Positions 1 through 8,592 of a stretch of 64,000 nt of DNA are shown one piece after another. The stretch is from Hydrotalea sp. Its GTDB lineage: Bacteria; Bacteroidota; Bacteroidia; Chitinophagales; Chitinophagaceae. How positions within the stretch are numbered: the stretch's first letter is position 1; the number at the start of each line of letters is the position of its first letter. Location of the stretch: positions 124,001 through 188,000 of the forward strand of contig DAHXOT010000045.1 of the NCBI GenBank assembly GCA_027364735.1, written 5' to 3'. Both the position numbers and the translations under genes were made by a program. Below the pieces are notes generated by a model, which made no database searches, had not been told where the DNA came from, and saw only the letters and a list, made by a program, of their open reading frames with translations.

Positions 1-141
1 GAAAATGAACAAGTAAGGCGATTATATTTAGGAACCAACTTTGAATTAAAAAGAAAAGATTGGATTATTGATATGGAAAGAGATAATGCCTTATTAAGAG
101 ATAACGATATTGTTCGGCAAAATAATTATATACAAGAATAA
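1..141 (+). CDS. lptB: LPS export ABC transporter ATP-binding protein LptB, C-terminal end (partial)
   Basis: The window opens inside a reading frame of 46 codons that ends with TAA at 139-141. Its residues (VRRLYLGTNF followed by ELKRKD) match the C-terminal tail of LptB, the cytoplasmic ATPase of the Lpt complex that extracts lipopolysaccharide from the inner membrane. Only the tail is visible, so the Walker motifs cannot be checked. After the usual LptB end there is an acidic and polar extension of about 25 residues, a variable feature. The next gene starts 49 bases downstream on the same strand. The call rests on a short motif and is fairly but not fully secure. Confidence 0.72.
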   Translation, partial: ENEQVRRLYLGTNFELKRKDWIIDMERDNALLRDNDIVRQNNYIQE

Positions 142-190
142 TTCTTTCCTATTTCATTTTCATTGCTTATTTTGCTGCATTCAACTACAA

Positions 191-1702
191 ATGAAACTGC
201 TTAGCCCTGCAATATCAAGATTGGTACGATTGCGACTTTGGCGCATTGAACAATGGATGCAAAATCCGCTTGCAGCTCAAAGAGAAGTTTTACAAGATTT
301 AATTACACATGGCCAATATTCCGAAATTGGAAGAAAATATGGCATGAATGGTTTATTCTCAATTAGTGAATTTAAAAAAGCTGTTCCTATTCATGAATAT
401 GATGATATAAAACCGTTCATAGAAAGAATAATGAATGGAGAACAAAACTTACTTTGGGATACACCGGTTAATTGGTTTGCCAAAAGCAGCGGAACCACCA
501 ACGATAAAAGTAAATTTATTCCTATTACCCAAGAAAGTTTAGAAGATTGCCATTATCAGGGAGCTAAAGATGTATTATCCTTATATTATAATCATCATCC
601 GGACAGTGATTTGCTTACCGGAAAAGGATTAGTTATTGGCGGTAGCCATCAAATTAATACTGTAAATGAAGAAGTGCATTATGGCGATTTAAGTGCCGTA
701 TTATTGCAAAATACACCTATTTGGGCTTCGTGGATTAGAACACCGGAATTATCTATTGCATTATTAAATGAATGGGAAACTAAAATTGAACAATTAGCAC
801 AAAACACCATTCAAGAAAATGTAACATCTGTGTCCGGCGTACCAACCTGGACATTGGTTTTGTTTAAACGCATTTTAGAAATTACCGGAAAAAATACAAT
901 TAAAGAAGTATGGCCCAATTTAGAATTATATATACATGGCGGCGTTTCTTTTATTCCTTATAAAGAGCAATTTCAAAAAATTGTTGGCACAGAAATACAT
1001 TATTTAGAAATGTACAATGCCAGTGAAGGTTTTTTTGCAGCACAAGATAATCCCGATGAAAATGGTATGCTGTTATTCTTGCATCATGGTGTTTTTTATG
1101 AGTTTATGCCCATTGAAGAATATGGGAAAAAAAATCCGCATACTATTGGTTTAAATAAAGTTCAATTAAATAAAAACTATGCATTAGTGATATCAACCAA
1201 TGGCGGTTTATGGCGTTATTTAATTGGCGATACCATTCAATTTACATCGTTAAATCCGTTTAAAATTAAAGTAAGTGGCCGGTTAAAACATTATATAAAT
1301 GCATTTGGAGAAGAAATAATAATTGATAATACCGATAAAGCAATAGCTATTGCATCTGAAAAAACAAATGCTGTTGTAAATGATTATACCGCTGCACCAA
1401 TATACTTTAGCAACGAAGGAAATGGCGCCCATGAATGGCTAATTGAATTTGAACAACCACCTTTAAACCTTAGCGAATTTACTTATGAGTTAGATGCAGC
1501 ATTACAATCTTTAAATAGCGATTACGAAGCAAAACGGTATAAAAATATAGCATTACGTATGCCACTAATTCATTCTTTACAAAAAGGAATATTTACCAAA
1601 TGGCTTCGTAATAAAAACAAACTTGGTGGGCAACATAAAGTACCTCGGTTAAGTAATGATAGAAAAAATGTAGAAGAAATTTTATTATTACTGAGCGAGT
1701 AA
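191..1702 (+). CDS. GH3-family (auxin-responsive promoter family) acyl-adenylate-type protein
   Basis: A 503-residue protein of the GH3 family, the adenylate-forming fold that in plants conjugates amino acids to auxin or jasmonate; the bacterial role is unknown. Supporting motifs are the KSSGTTNDKSKFIP loop near residue 100 (ATP/AMP binding), the YNASEGFFAAQ segment around 275 and LWRYLIGDTIQF around 340. I start it at the ATG at 191, giving MKLLSPAISRLVRLRLWRIE, the usual N-terminus of bacterial members; the frame is open for 27 codons further upstream but that part looks non-coding. No signal peptide, so cytoplasmic. It follows lptB on the same strand with a short gap and may be co-transcribed with it. 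Confidence 0.85.
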   Translation: MKLLSPAISRLVRLRLWRIEQWMQNPLAAQREVLQDLITHGQYSEIGRKYGMNGLFSISEFKKAVPIHEYDDIKPFIERIMNGEQNLLWDTPVNWFAKSSGTTNDKSKFIPITQESLEDCHYQGAKDVLSLYYNHHPDSDLLTGKGLVIGGSHQINTVNEEVHYGDLSAVLLQNTPIWASWIRTPELSIALLNEWETKIEQLAQNTIQENVTSVSGVPTWTLVLFKRILEITGKNTIKEVWPNLELYIHGGVSFIPYKEQFQKIVGTEIHYLEMYNASEGFFAAQDNPDENGMLLFLHHGVFYEFMPIEEYGKKNPHTIGLNKVQLNKNYALVISTNGGLWRYLIGDTIQFTSLNPFKIKVSGRLKHYINAFGEEIIIDNTDKAIAIASEKTNAVVNDYTAAPIYFSNEGNGAHEWLIEFEQPPLNLSEFTYELDAALQSLNSDYEAKRYKNIALRMPLIHSLQKGIFTKWLRNKNKLGGQHKVPRLSNDRKNVEEILLLLSE

Positions 1703-1749
1703 AATAGCAGATAACCCTAAACTGCTACCAAAGCTTATTTCAATAATAG

Positions 1750-1757
1750 TACATTTG
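1750..1757 (+). promoter_or_regulatory. -7 promoter box of fabG
   Basis: TACATTTG matches the Bacteroidetes -7 consensus TAnnTTTG exactly and lies 20 bases before the fabG start codon. No clear TTTG -33 element is seen at the right distance, so the assignment rests on the -7 box and its position. Confidence 0.5.
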
Positions 1758-1777
1758 TAAACAATAAAATAACTTGT

Positions 1778-2533
1778 ATGAAACTTCTTGAAGGAAAAGT
1801 ATCTATTATAACCGGAGCCGCACGTGGTATTGGTGCTGCAATTGCCATAAAGTTAGCAGAACACGGATCGAATATTGCGTTTACCTACATAAGCGATAGC
1901 AGTGCAGAAAAGGCGGCTGCTTTAGAAACTCAATTACAATCTCTTGGAGTAAAAGCAAAAGCATTTAAAAGCAATGCGGCAGATTTTACCCAATGCGAAT
2001 CTTTTGTAAATACAGTATTAAAAGAATTTAACACTATTGATGTTTGTGTAAATAATGCCGGTATATCAAAAGATAATTTATTATTAAGAATGAATACAGA
2101 ACAATGGGATGATGTGATGAATACCAACTTGAAAAGTGTTTTTAATATGACGAAACACGTAATTCGTCCAATGATGAAAGCAAAATCTGGAAGTATTATT
2201 AATATGAGCTCTATTATTGGTGTAAGAGGTAATGCCGGACAAAGCAGCTATGCAGCCAGTAAAGCAGGAATTATTGGGTTTACAAAATCTATTGCTTTAG
2301 AACTGGGCAGTAGGAATATTAGGTGTAATGCTATTGCTCCCGGTTTTATTGAAACCGATATGACGCATTATTTAAAAGAAGGAAATACTGCAGATGAATT
2401 TTTAAAAAAGATTCCTTTGGGAAGATTTGGGAATGCCGAAGAAGTGGCTAATACCACATTATTTTTAGCAAGTAATATGAGCAGTTACATAACCGGTCAG
2501 GTATTAAGTGCTTGTGGCGGTTTGAATATTTAG
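1778..2533 (+). CDS. fabG: 3-oxoacyl-[acyl-carrier-protein] reductase (SDR family)
   Basis: A 251-residue short-chain dehydrogenase that most likely reduces 3-oxoacyl-ACP with NADPH in fatty acid elongation. Visible features are the nucleotide-binding GAARGIG loop near residue 13, the NNAGIS motif near 91, the catalytic Ser in NMSSIIG, and Tyr158 with Lys162 in YAASK. The C-terminus ends in TGQVLSACGGLNI, in the position of the usual TGQxLxVDGG of FabG, with Cys-Gly-Gly instead of Asp-Gly-Gly. Length fits FabG. It stands alone with its own promoter, not beside acpP or fabF, so a different SDR substrate remains possible. Confidence 0.8.
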   Translation: MKLLEGKVSIITGAARGIGAAIAIKLAEHGSNIAFTYISDSSAEKAAALETQLQSLGVKAKAFKSNAADFTQCESFVNTVLKEFNTIDVCVNNAGISKDNLLLRMNTEQWDDVMNTNLKSVFNMTKHVIRPMMKAKSGSIINMSSIIGVRGNAGQSSYAASKAGIIGFTKSIALELGSRNIRCNAIAPGFIETDMTHYLKEGNTADEFLKKIPLGRFGNAEEVANTTLFLASNMSSYITGQVLSACGGLNI

Positions 2534-2612
2534 GTGGCTGCAAGGTCAATAGATATCACGATAACAAATAATAAACGATTTCTGAAAATATTACTTGAAC
2601 TACTAAAATAAA

Positions 2613-4262
2613 ATGAACTACTTATTATTTGGAGCAATTCTAATCTTATTTATATCTATTTTGATTCAGTATTTAAGCAAGCGGCAGTATAGACAAAAAA
2701 TAGAGCAAATCAGGGCTGCATGGGGTAAGCCTAAAACAGAGTTCTTTAATTTTGATGGTATTAGAAATTATTCTGAAGAAGTAAAAGGCAATAAATTTCA
2801 TCTTCTATCCGAACAGACGATTAATGATATAGATTTTTATGGGCTTTTTAAATTTATTGACCGTACCACAAGCAAAGTTGGGCAACAATTTCTATTTAGG
2901 AAAGTTATAGAACCAACAAATCATACATCTGATTCTTCGCAAAGTTTTGTAGAACTATTTTCAGATAACCAGAAACTACGCGAGGAAATACAATTGGAGC
3001 TTTTAAAATTAAACAAAACTGATGCTTATCATATCCCTTCATTGCTAAAGGATAATTTATTACAAAAACCTAAATGGTTTAAGCTTCTACGCGTAGATAT
3101 TATTATTACAGTTTGCCTAATTATTTTCTCATTTATATATCCTGTTTTTGTAATTTTTCTTATTATTCCATTTGCGATAAATATGTTTTTGCACTATTGG
3201 AATAAAAGTAATGCATTTCAATTTTTCAGATCAATTCCACAATTGAACTTGTTAATTAAAGTGTCAAAGTCTATATTACTACGAAATGGATTTTTTTACG
3301 ATAAGCTCGTTGAGGAAAGCATATCCAATCTAAAAACATTTCAGCGAAAATCAATCATAATAACTTTCGAAAAGGGAAATGGGATTCAATCTGAATTAAA
3401 TCAAATTGGGGCGTATTTATTTGAACTAATAAAAGCATTTTTTTTAGTGGAGGTCTTTACCTTTTTTAAAGTTATAAAAGAAATAGAAGCTAAACGATCT
3501 TCCATAATAATACTATTTGATTATATTGGTAATATTGATTCTTCGATTTCAATTGCCTCATTGAGGGCAGATAATTTAAAAACTTGTCAGCCTAATTTTA
3601 GTTTGCATGAGAAAAAAATATCTGTCAAAAAAATGTATCATCCGCTTATTGAAAACTGCGTTGAAAATGACCTTTCAATAAGTGAGAAAAGTATTTTGAT
3701 TACAGGTTCAAATATGTCTGGTAAGTCAACATTTCTTCGAACATTTACAATTAATTCAATACTGGCACAGACTATTTATACATGTTTTGCCGAAGAATTT
3801 GTTTCTCCAATTTTAAAACAATACTCATCAATTAGAATAGATGATAACTTATTCGAAGGAAAAAGCTATTATTTTCAAGAGGTTAATACCATGGCAAGTT
3901 TAATAGCAGAAGTTAATTCGCCAAATCAAAATTTATTTGTTTTAGATGAAGTTTTTAAAGGTACTAATACAATAGAAAGAATTTCTGCAGCAAAAGCGAT
4001 ACTTTCCTATTTAAATCTGAAAAATAATATTGTAATCATATCAACTCATGATATTGAGTTGTCTGATATGCTAAAAAGTGAATACGATTTATATCATTTT
4101 ACCGAGACAATTGAAAATGGAGAACTTTATTTTGACCATAAAATTAAATGTGGGCAACTAAAAACACGAAATGCTATAAAGTTATTGGAATTATCAAATT
4201 ATCCCCCAGAAATAATCAGCGAAGCAAGGCAAATTAGTATGACCTTAGGAATGACAATATAA
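2613..4262 (+). CDS. Membrane-anchored MutS-family ATPase (MutS domain V without mismatch-recognition domain)
   Basis: A 549-residue protein with a C-terminal MutS-type ATPase. Walker A is GSNMSGKST at residues 365-373 and Walker B is LFVLDEVFKGT with Asp445-Glu446, followed by the STHD motif seen in MutS proteins. The N-terminal part lacks the mismatch-binding domain. Residues 3-21 form one hydrophobic helix and residues about 161-196 form one or two more, so the protein should be tethered to the inner membrane. Membrane-bound MutS relatives of this kind occur in Bacteroidota but their role is not established; ordinary mismatch repair is unlikely. The gene stands alone between fabG and a non-coding stretch. 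Confidence 0.8.
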   Translation: MNYLLFGAILILFISILIQYLSKRQYRQKIEQIRAAWGKPKTEFFNFDGIRNYSEEVKGNKFHLLSEQTINDIDFYGLFKFIDRTTSKVGQQFLFRKVIEPTNHTSDSSQSFVELFSDNQKLREEIQLELLKLNKTDAYHIPSLLKDNLLQKPKWFKLLRVDIIITVCLIIFSFIYPVFVIFLIIPFAINMFLHYWNKSNAFQFFRSIPQLNLLIKVSKSILLRNGFFYDKLVEESISNLKTFQRKSIIITFEKGNGIQSELNQIGAYLFELIKAFFLVEVFTFFKVIKEIEAKRSSIIILFDYIGNIDSSISIASLRADNLKTCQPNFSLHEKKISVKKMYHPLIENCVENDLSISEKSILITGSNMSGKSTFLRTFTINSILAQTIYTCFAEEFVSPILKQYSSIRIDDNLFEGKSYYFQEVNTMASLIAEVNSPNQNLFVLDEVFKGTNTIERISAAKAILSYLNLKNNIVIISTHDIELSDMLKSEYDLYHFTETIENGELYFDHKIKCGQLKTRNAIKLLELSNYPPEIISEARQISMTLGMTI

Positions 4263-4520
4263 AAAAAATTAATCTAAAGCGGCCAACAAAAGGCTTGCCG
4301 CAAGGATAGCGTAGGGCGGTATAACAATTAGCAATATTGGGCTTGGCAGAATTTGATTTGGTTTCGTTTGTTAGGTCGAACAGTTATAAAATGCCAGTAC
4401 TGTGGAAGCCTCCAACTTTGAAAAAAATACAAACCTACTTTAGGCTGTTATTTGTCATTTTTCTGTTAAATACGTACTCATGGGTACTTTTCAGAAAATG
4501 TAACAATACTTTCGCCGAAG
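4263..4520 (+). other. Non-coding stretch after the MutS-like gene, with a GC-richer hairpin segment
   Basis: No convincing gene is seen here. Positions 4279-4301 can form a short stem (GCGGC with GCCGC) and the stretch to about 4320 is clearly richer in G and C than its surroundings, as in intergenic repeat remnants of Bacteroidota. An open frame from 4337 overlaps the next gene in another frame and has no protein-like character. TACTTTCG at 4507-4514, close to the -7 consensus, sits six bases before the next start codon. Confidence 0.35.
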
Positions 4521-4817
4521 ATGTTGAAAAAAATAATTGTAATATTATTGATATTTATTCTGTTTATTCAGGCAATTCCTATTTTGCAAGTAGGTAAATT
4601 ATTATTCAACAATCAACTCAATGAAGAAGTAGTACATGATATTGATTTTGAAAAAGATGTTGTAAAGAACATTAATAATAAAAGTGATTTTCTTCAACCC
4701 GAAATTTTATTTGCATCTATTTATACTAATCATAGTTTTCATTCTTATACTCAATTTTCCGAAACTATTCCATTAAATCATTCCTACGACATTCACGTTC
4801 CGCCACCTAATAAATAA
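4521..4817 (+). CDS. Small exported or membrane-anchored protein of unknown function upstream of the SulP gene
   Basis: A 98-residue protein that I do not recognise as a named family. Residues 4-20 are a strongly hydrophobic helix after Met-Leu-Lys-Lys, either an uncleaved anchor or a signal peptide. The remainder is polar with acidic stretches (EEVVHDIDFEKDV) and ends in a His/Pro-rich tail, HIHVPPPNK-like (YDIHVPPPNK). Small proteins with the pattern hydrophobic helix, then QVGKLLFNNQ, are common in Bacteroidota next to transport genes. It lies 58 bases ahead of the SulP transporter on the same strand, so a supporting role for that transporter is possible but only inferred. Start at the ATG at 4521, preceded by a near-consensus -7 box. 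Confidence 0.6.
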   Translation: MLKKIIVILLIFILFIQAIPILQVGKLLFNNQLNEEVVHDIDFEKDVVKNINNKSDFLQPEILFASIYTNHSFHSYTQFSETIPLNHSYDIHVPPPNK

Positions 4818-4875
4818 GTGTAATTAAAAAAAGACAGTTAGTTATTGTATTAATTATTTTACTCTTATTATTTAC

Positions 4876-6438
4876 ATGAAAAAGCGTATTCAAAATATAA
4901 GTGCAGATATTCCTGCATCAATTGTTGTATTATTAGTTGCATTGCCTTTGTGTTTAGGCGTTGCATTAGCTTCCGGAGCTCCATTGTTTTCGGGTATTAT
5001 TGCCGGTGTGGTGGGAGGAATTGTGGTAGGCTTATTGAGCAAATCGGCACTAAGTGTTAGTGGTCCTGCTGCCGGATTAACCGTTATTGTTGCATCTTCT
5101 ATAATAAAACTACAACATTATGAGGCATTTTTACTTGCCGTAGTAATAGCGGGTATGTTGCAGATTGGTTTAGGCATTTTAAAAGCCGGATTAATAGGCG
5201 ATTATATACCCAATTCTGTTATTAAAGCAATGCTTGCTGCTATTGGACTTATTCTTATTTTAAAACAAATACCACATTTTGTTGGCTATGATAAAAACTT
5301 TGAAGGGGATGAATCTTTTAAACAATTAGACAGTAGCAATACTTTTACTGAAATTATTAATTCAATTAGTTTTATAACACCCGCCGCATTGCTTATAGGT
5401 GTTGTTTGTTTATTTATATTAATCTTTTGGGAAAATAAAAAAATAAAAAACAATCAATTCTTGCAATTAATACCGGGTCCGTTGGTTGCAGTTGTTGTGG
5501 GCGTTTTAATAAGTAATTATTTTTCAACTCAATATTCTCAGCAAGCATTATCTGCCAAACAGTTGGTTTCCTTGCCAATTGCTCCCGATATAAAAAGCTT
5601 CTTTTCGTTTTTTACTTTTCCCGATATTGTATTTTTAAAAAATCCTAATGTTTGGATAACAGCAGTTACTTTGGCAATTGTTGCAAGTTTAGAAACACTG
5701 TTAAGTGTTGAAGCTATTGATAAATTAGATACGCTTAAAAGAGTTACCCCTACTAATAGAGAATTAATTGCTCAAGGAGTGGGTAATATAGCATCGGGGT
5801 TAATTGGAGGTATACCAGTTACATCTGTAATAGTTCGAAGCTCTGCCAATGTTAGTGCGGGTGCCAAAACTAAATTATCAACTATTATACATGGCATATT
5901 GTTACTAATTTCTGTTGTGCTTATTCCTAATATTTTAAATCAAATACCATTAAGTGCTTTAGCTGCTATTTTAATATTTACCGGATATAAGCTGGCTAAA
6001 GTTCAATTATTTAAAATGTTTTATAAAAAAGGATGGGATCAGTTTATTCCTTTTATAGTTACCATTTTAGTAATACTATTAACCGACCTGCTTATAGGTA
6101 TTGTTATAGGAATAATTGTTGGTTTATTTTTTATGATAAGAAGTAACTTTAAATCGGCTGTTTTAGTAGTCAACGATCAAAACAGATATTTGGTAAGATT
6201 AAGAAAAGATGTTTCTTTTTTAAATAAACCAATTATTAAAAAGAAATTAGAAGAAATACCTAAAAACTCTTTTCTTATATTAGATGCAACCAGAGCCGAT
6301 TTTATTGATAAAGATATTATTGAAGAAGTAAATAATTTTCTTTGTCATGCACATTTAAAAAATATAAAAGTAGAAATTAAAAAAAGCAACCATAAAGAAA
6401 TGCATCAGCTATTTCATCATCCAAAAAATACTATATAA
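4876..6438 (+). CDS. SulP-family anion transporter with STAS domain, probably bicarbonate
   Basis: A 520-residue inner-membrane protein of the SulP (SLC26) family. The first 430 residues are a run of transmembrane helices with the family signature SGPAAGLTVIVASSI near residue 63, and the C-terminus from about 430 to 520 is a STAS domain. Family members carry sulfate, bicarbonate or other anions. The stop codon TAA overlaps the start codon of a beta-carbonic anhydrase by one base (TAATG), so the two are translationally coupled. This favours bicarbonate as the transported ion, an inference from context; sulfate cannot be excluded. Confidence 0.88.
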   Translation: MKKRIQNISADIPASIVVLLVALPLCLGVALASGAPLFSGIIAGVVGGIVVGLLSKSALSVSGPAAGLTVIVASSIIKLQHYEAFLLAVVIAGMLQIGLGILKAGLIGDYIPNSVIKAMLAAIGLILILKQIPHFVGYDKNFEGDESFKQLDSSNTFTEIINSISFITPAALLIGVVCLFILIFWENKKIKNNQFLQLIPGPLVAVVVGVLISNYFSTQYSQQALSAKQLVSLPIAPDIKSFFSFFTFPDIVFLKNPNVWITAVTLAIVASLETLLSVEAIDKLDTLKRVTPTNRELIAQGVGNIASGLIGGIPVTSVIVRSSANVSAGAKTKLSTIIHGILLLISVVLIPNILNQIPLSALAAILIFTGYKLAKVQLFKMFYKKGWDQFIPFIVTILVILLTDLLIGIVIGIIVGLFFMIRSNFKSAVLVVNDQNRYLVRLRKDVSFLNKPIIKKKLEEIPKNSFLILDATRADFIDKDIIEEVNNFLCHAHLKNIKVEIKKSNHKEMHQLFHHPKNTI

Positions 6439-7073
6439 TGACACCCTACGAAAAATTATTATTAGAAAATAAAGCATGGGCAAATGAAATGCTTGAAAAT
6501 GATCCGAATTATTTTCATCGTTTATCAGACATTCAAACCCCCGATTTTTTATGGATTGGCTGTAGCGATAGCAGAGTACCTGCCGATAAAATTACGGGCA
6601 CACAACCCGGCGAAATTTTTGTTCATAGAAACATTGCTAATATGGTTATACATACCGATGTAAACTTATTTAGCGTATTAGATTATGCCGTAAACTATTT
6701 AAAAGTTAAACATATTATTGTTTGTGGCCATTATGGTTGTGGTGGTATTAAAGCAGCAATGACGGATCATGATTATAAGTACGTTTTAAATATGTGGCTC
6801 CGTAATATTAAAGATGTTTATAGATTATACAGAGATGAACTAAATGCAATTGAAGATATAGAAAATAGGGCCGATAGACTTTCTGAATTAAACGTAAAAG
6901 AGCAAGTACTGCATTTGGCTAAAACTTCGGTAATTCAAAAAGCATGGAAGTACAATAATTCTCCAGATATTCATGGATGGGTGTATGGTTTGAAGGATGG
7001 AATAATAAAACCCATTTTTGATATGAAAGCCGGAACACATATTGACCCCTTGTATGAATACGATGATTTATAA
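6438..7073 (+). CDS. can: Beta-class carbonic anhydrase
   Basis: A 211-residue zinc enzyme that interconverts carbon dioxide and bicarbonate in the cytoplasm. The expected ligands and catalytic pair are all visible: Cys42, Asp44 and Arg46 in the CSDSR motif, then His98 and Cys101 in GHYGCGG. Length and the C-terminal segment HGWVYGLKDG fit the Can-type enzymes of E. coli and relatives. It starts inside the stop codon of the SulP transporter, so the pair probably acts as one unit that imports bicarbonate and sets its balance with carbon dioxide. A strong hairpin terminator follows 64 bases downstream. Confidence 0.92.
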   Translation: MTPYEKLLLENKAWANEMLENDPNYFHRLSDIQTPDFLWIGCSDSRVPADKITGTQPGEIFVHRNIANMVIHTDVNLFSVLDYAVNYLKVKHIIVCGHYGCGGIKAAMTDHDYKYVLNMWLRNIKDVYRLYRDELNAIEDIENRADRLSELNVKEQVLHLAKTSVIQKAWKYNNSPDIHGWVYGLKDGIIKPIFDMKAGTHIDPLYEYDDL

Positions 7074-7137
7074 TAGCAAACACTTTTTTTATGAAAACTA
7101 TAAAACACATGTATTGTGCTTATTAAAGTATATACAA

Positions 7138-7166
7138 AACCCCGCTTAAATTTTTTAAGCGGGGTT
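7138..7166. terminator. Bidirectional intrinsic terminator between carbonic anhydrase and adk
   Basis: A 13-bp perfect stem (AACCCCGCTTAAA against its complement) with a TTT loop lies between two convergent genes. The A-rich left end and T-rich right end allow it to stop transcription from both sides. Confidence 0.85.
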
Positions 7167-7198
7167 GTAAGCAGTTAGGGATGGTTGTAAATGAAATA

Positions 7199-7777
7199 CT
7201 AAGATAAGTGATTATCTATTTCTTTGCATAATATCGAAAAAATTTCTTCAACAGTTCCACCACCTTTTATTTGCACCACTTTATTAAACTGTTTATAGTA
7301 TGCTGCTACGGCCGAAGTTTTTTTATGATACTCAATAATTCTTGCTTTAATTATTTGTTCATTCGTATCATCGCTTCTGCCACTGGTTAGCCCTCTGTGC
7401 AATATTCTTTTTATTAGCTCTTCTTCCGAAACGTCTAAGGAAAACACTATATTAATTTCTGTATGTTTTAATTGTAAAAGTTTATCTAATGCTTCACTTT
7501 GTGCGGTAGTTCTCGGAAAGCCATCAAATAAAAATCCTCTTGCCTCCATATTATTTTCTAATGCAGTACTAATCATTCCAATTACTACTTCATCGGGCAC
7601 TAATTCTCCTTTATCCATTATGGCTTTTGCTTCAAGGCCTAAAGGTGTTTTAGCTGCAATTTCAGATCGTAATAAATCGCCGGTACTAAGATGTTTTAAT
7701 TGATATTTTTCAATTAGTTTTTCACTTTGAGTTCCTTTGCCACTACCGGGTGGTCCAAATAAAATAATATTAAACAT
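7199..7777 (-). CDS. adk: Adenylate kinase
   Basis: A 192-residue cytoplasmic enzyme that balances ATP, ADP and AMP. The P-loop GPPGSGKGTQ is at residues 8-17, the AMP-site segment HLSTGDLLR near 30-38 and FDGFPRTTAQ near 84-93 are intact, and the LID is the short form (RGLTSGRSDD), without zinc cysteines. The length agrees with the short-LID adenylate kinases. Start at the ATG at 7777; a perfect -7 box lies 26 bases upstream. It ends toward a terminator shared with carbonic anhydrase. Confidence 0.95.
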   Translation of the reverse strand: MFNIILFGPPGSGKGTQSEKLIEKYQLKHLSTGDLLRSEIAAKTPLGLEAKAIMDKGELVPDEVVIGMISTALENNMEARGFLFDGFPRTTAQSEALDKLLQLKHTEINIVFSLDVSEEELIKRILHRGLTSGRSDDTNEQIIKARIIEYHKKTSAVAAYYKQFNKVVQIKGGGTVEEIFSILCKEIDNHLS

Positions 7778-7803
7778 GCCAATTACTTACATTAGGTAAT
7801 GGA

Positions 7804-7811
7804 CAAATATA
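7804..7811 (-). promoter_or_regulatory. -7 promoter box of adk
   Basis: On the minus strand this reads TATATTTG, an exact match to TAnnTTTG, 26 bases before the adk start. An imperfect inverted repeat (7779-7786 with 7796-7802) sits between box and gene. Confidence 0.6.
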
Positions 7812-7941
7812 AGATGCCTAAAGGGAAAAATATTTAACTAAACTCATTTGTCAGAAAAAAGAGAGGGAAGTTGAAAAAATTTGTTTCTATAATTACGAAC
7901 ATTTTGCTATAGATAAGTGTAATTTTATAAATAATTGGGTA

Positions 7942-8496
7942 ATGATAAAAATATACAAGTTTATATTGGGAATAACTTTATTAAGTAGTTGCAATGCCCA
8001 AAATCAAACAAAAATAAGTAGTAGTATGCCCACTAATAAAGAGAATAACCCTATTTATTCTAGAAGTGATACAAATAAAATAGTATTAAAAGAGGAAGAA
8101 TGGCAAAAAATATTAAGTCCGGAATTGTATTCTATTCTTAGAGAAAAAGGAACTGAGCGGCCATGGACAAGTCCTTTTGAAAATTCGAAAGAAATAGGTA
8201 CTTATTATTGTGCAGCTTGCGGAAATCCATTATTTAAAAGTGATACTAAGTTTGAAAGTGGCTGTGGTTGGCCAAGTTTTTATGAGCCTATTAAAAAAAG
8301 TTCCATTATTTATTTACCCGATCATTCTCATGGAATGAATAGAACAGAAGTAGTATGTGGCCGTTGTAAAGGTCATTTAGGACATGTTTTTAATGATGGT
8401 CCGCCACCAACCGGATTGCGTTATTGTATTAATGGTGTGGTGCTCGATTTTGAAAAAGCACAAGAAGCAGAAAAAAAATACAAGCAACAGCCATAA
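7942..8496 (+). CDS. msrB: Peptide-methionine (R)-S-oxide reductase MsrB, lipoprotein form
   Basis: A 184-residue MsrB that repairs the R-diastereomer of methionine sulfoxide. Structural zinc is bound by Cys90/Cys93 and Cys139/Cys142 (CAAC and CGRC), and the catalytic cysteine is Cys162 in RYCING. The N-terminus is a short signal peptide with lipobox LSSC at residues 14-17, so the enzyme should be lipid-anchored outside the inner membrane, protecting envelope proteins. A linker of about 40 residues separates the lipid anchor from the enzyme. Single gene between divergent adk and the aminotransferase. Confidence 0.93.
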   Translation: MIKIYKFILGITLLSSCNAQNQTKISSSMPTNKENNPIYSRSDTNKIVLKEEEWQKILSPELYSILREKGTERPWTSPFENSKEIGTYYCAACGNPLFKSDTKFESGCGWPSFYEPIKKSSIIYLPDHSHGMNRTEVVCGRCKGHLGHVFNDGPPPTGLRYCINGVVLDFEKAQEAEKKYKQQP

Positions 8497-8592
8497 TGTA
8501 AAAAATTGTAGCAATTGGTCTAATTCCTAACTAATAAAACGTTTCTTTCAACTTTGCAATAATTACCTTTACTACTTAAAGTGTAATTAAGC

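Noticed and set aside
4337-4597. Open frame of 86 codons overlapping the 4521 gene
   Set aside because: It begins in GC-richer non-coding DNA, its product looks random, and the other frame encodes a clear hydrophobic-helix protein with a promoter-like box before its start.
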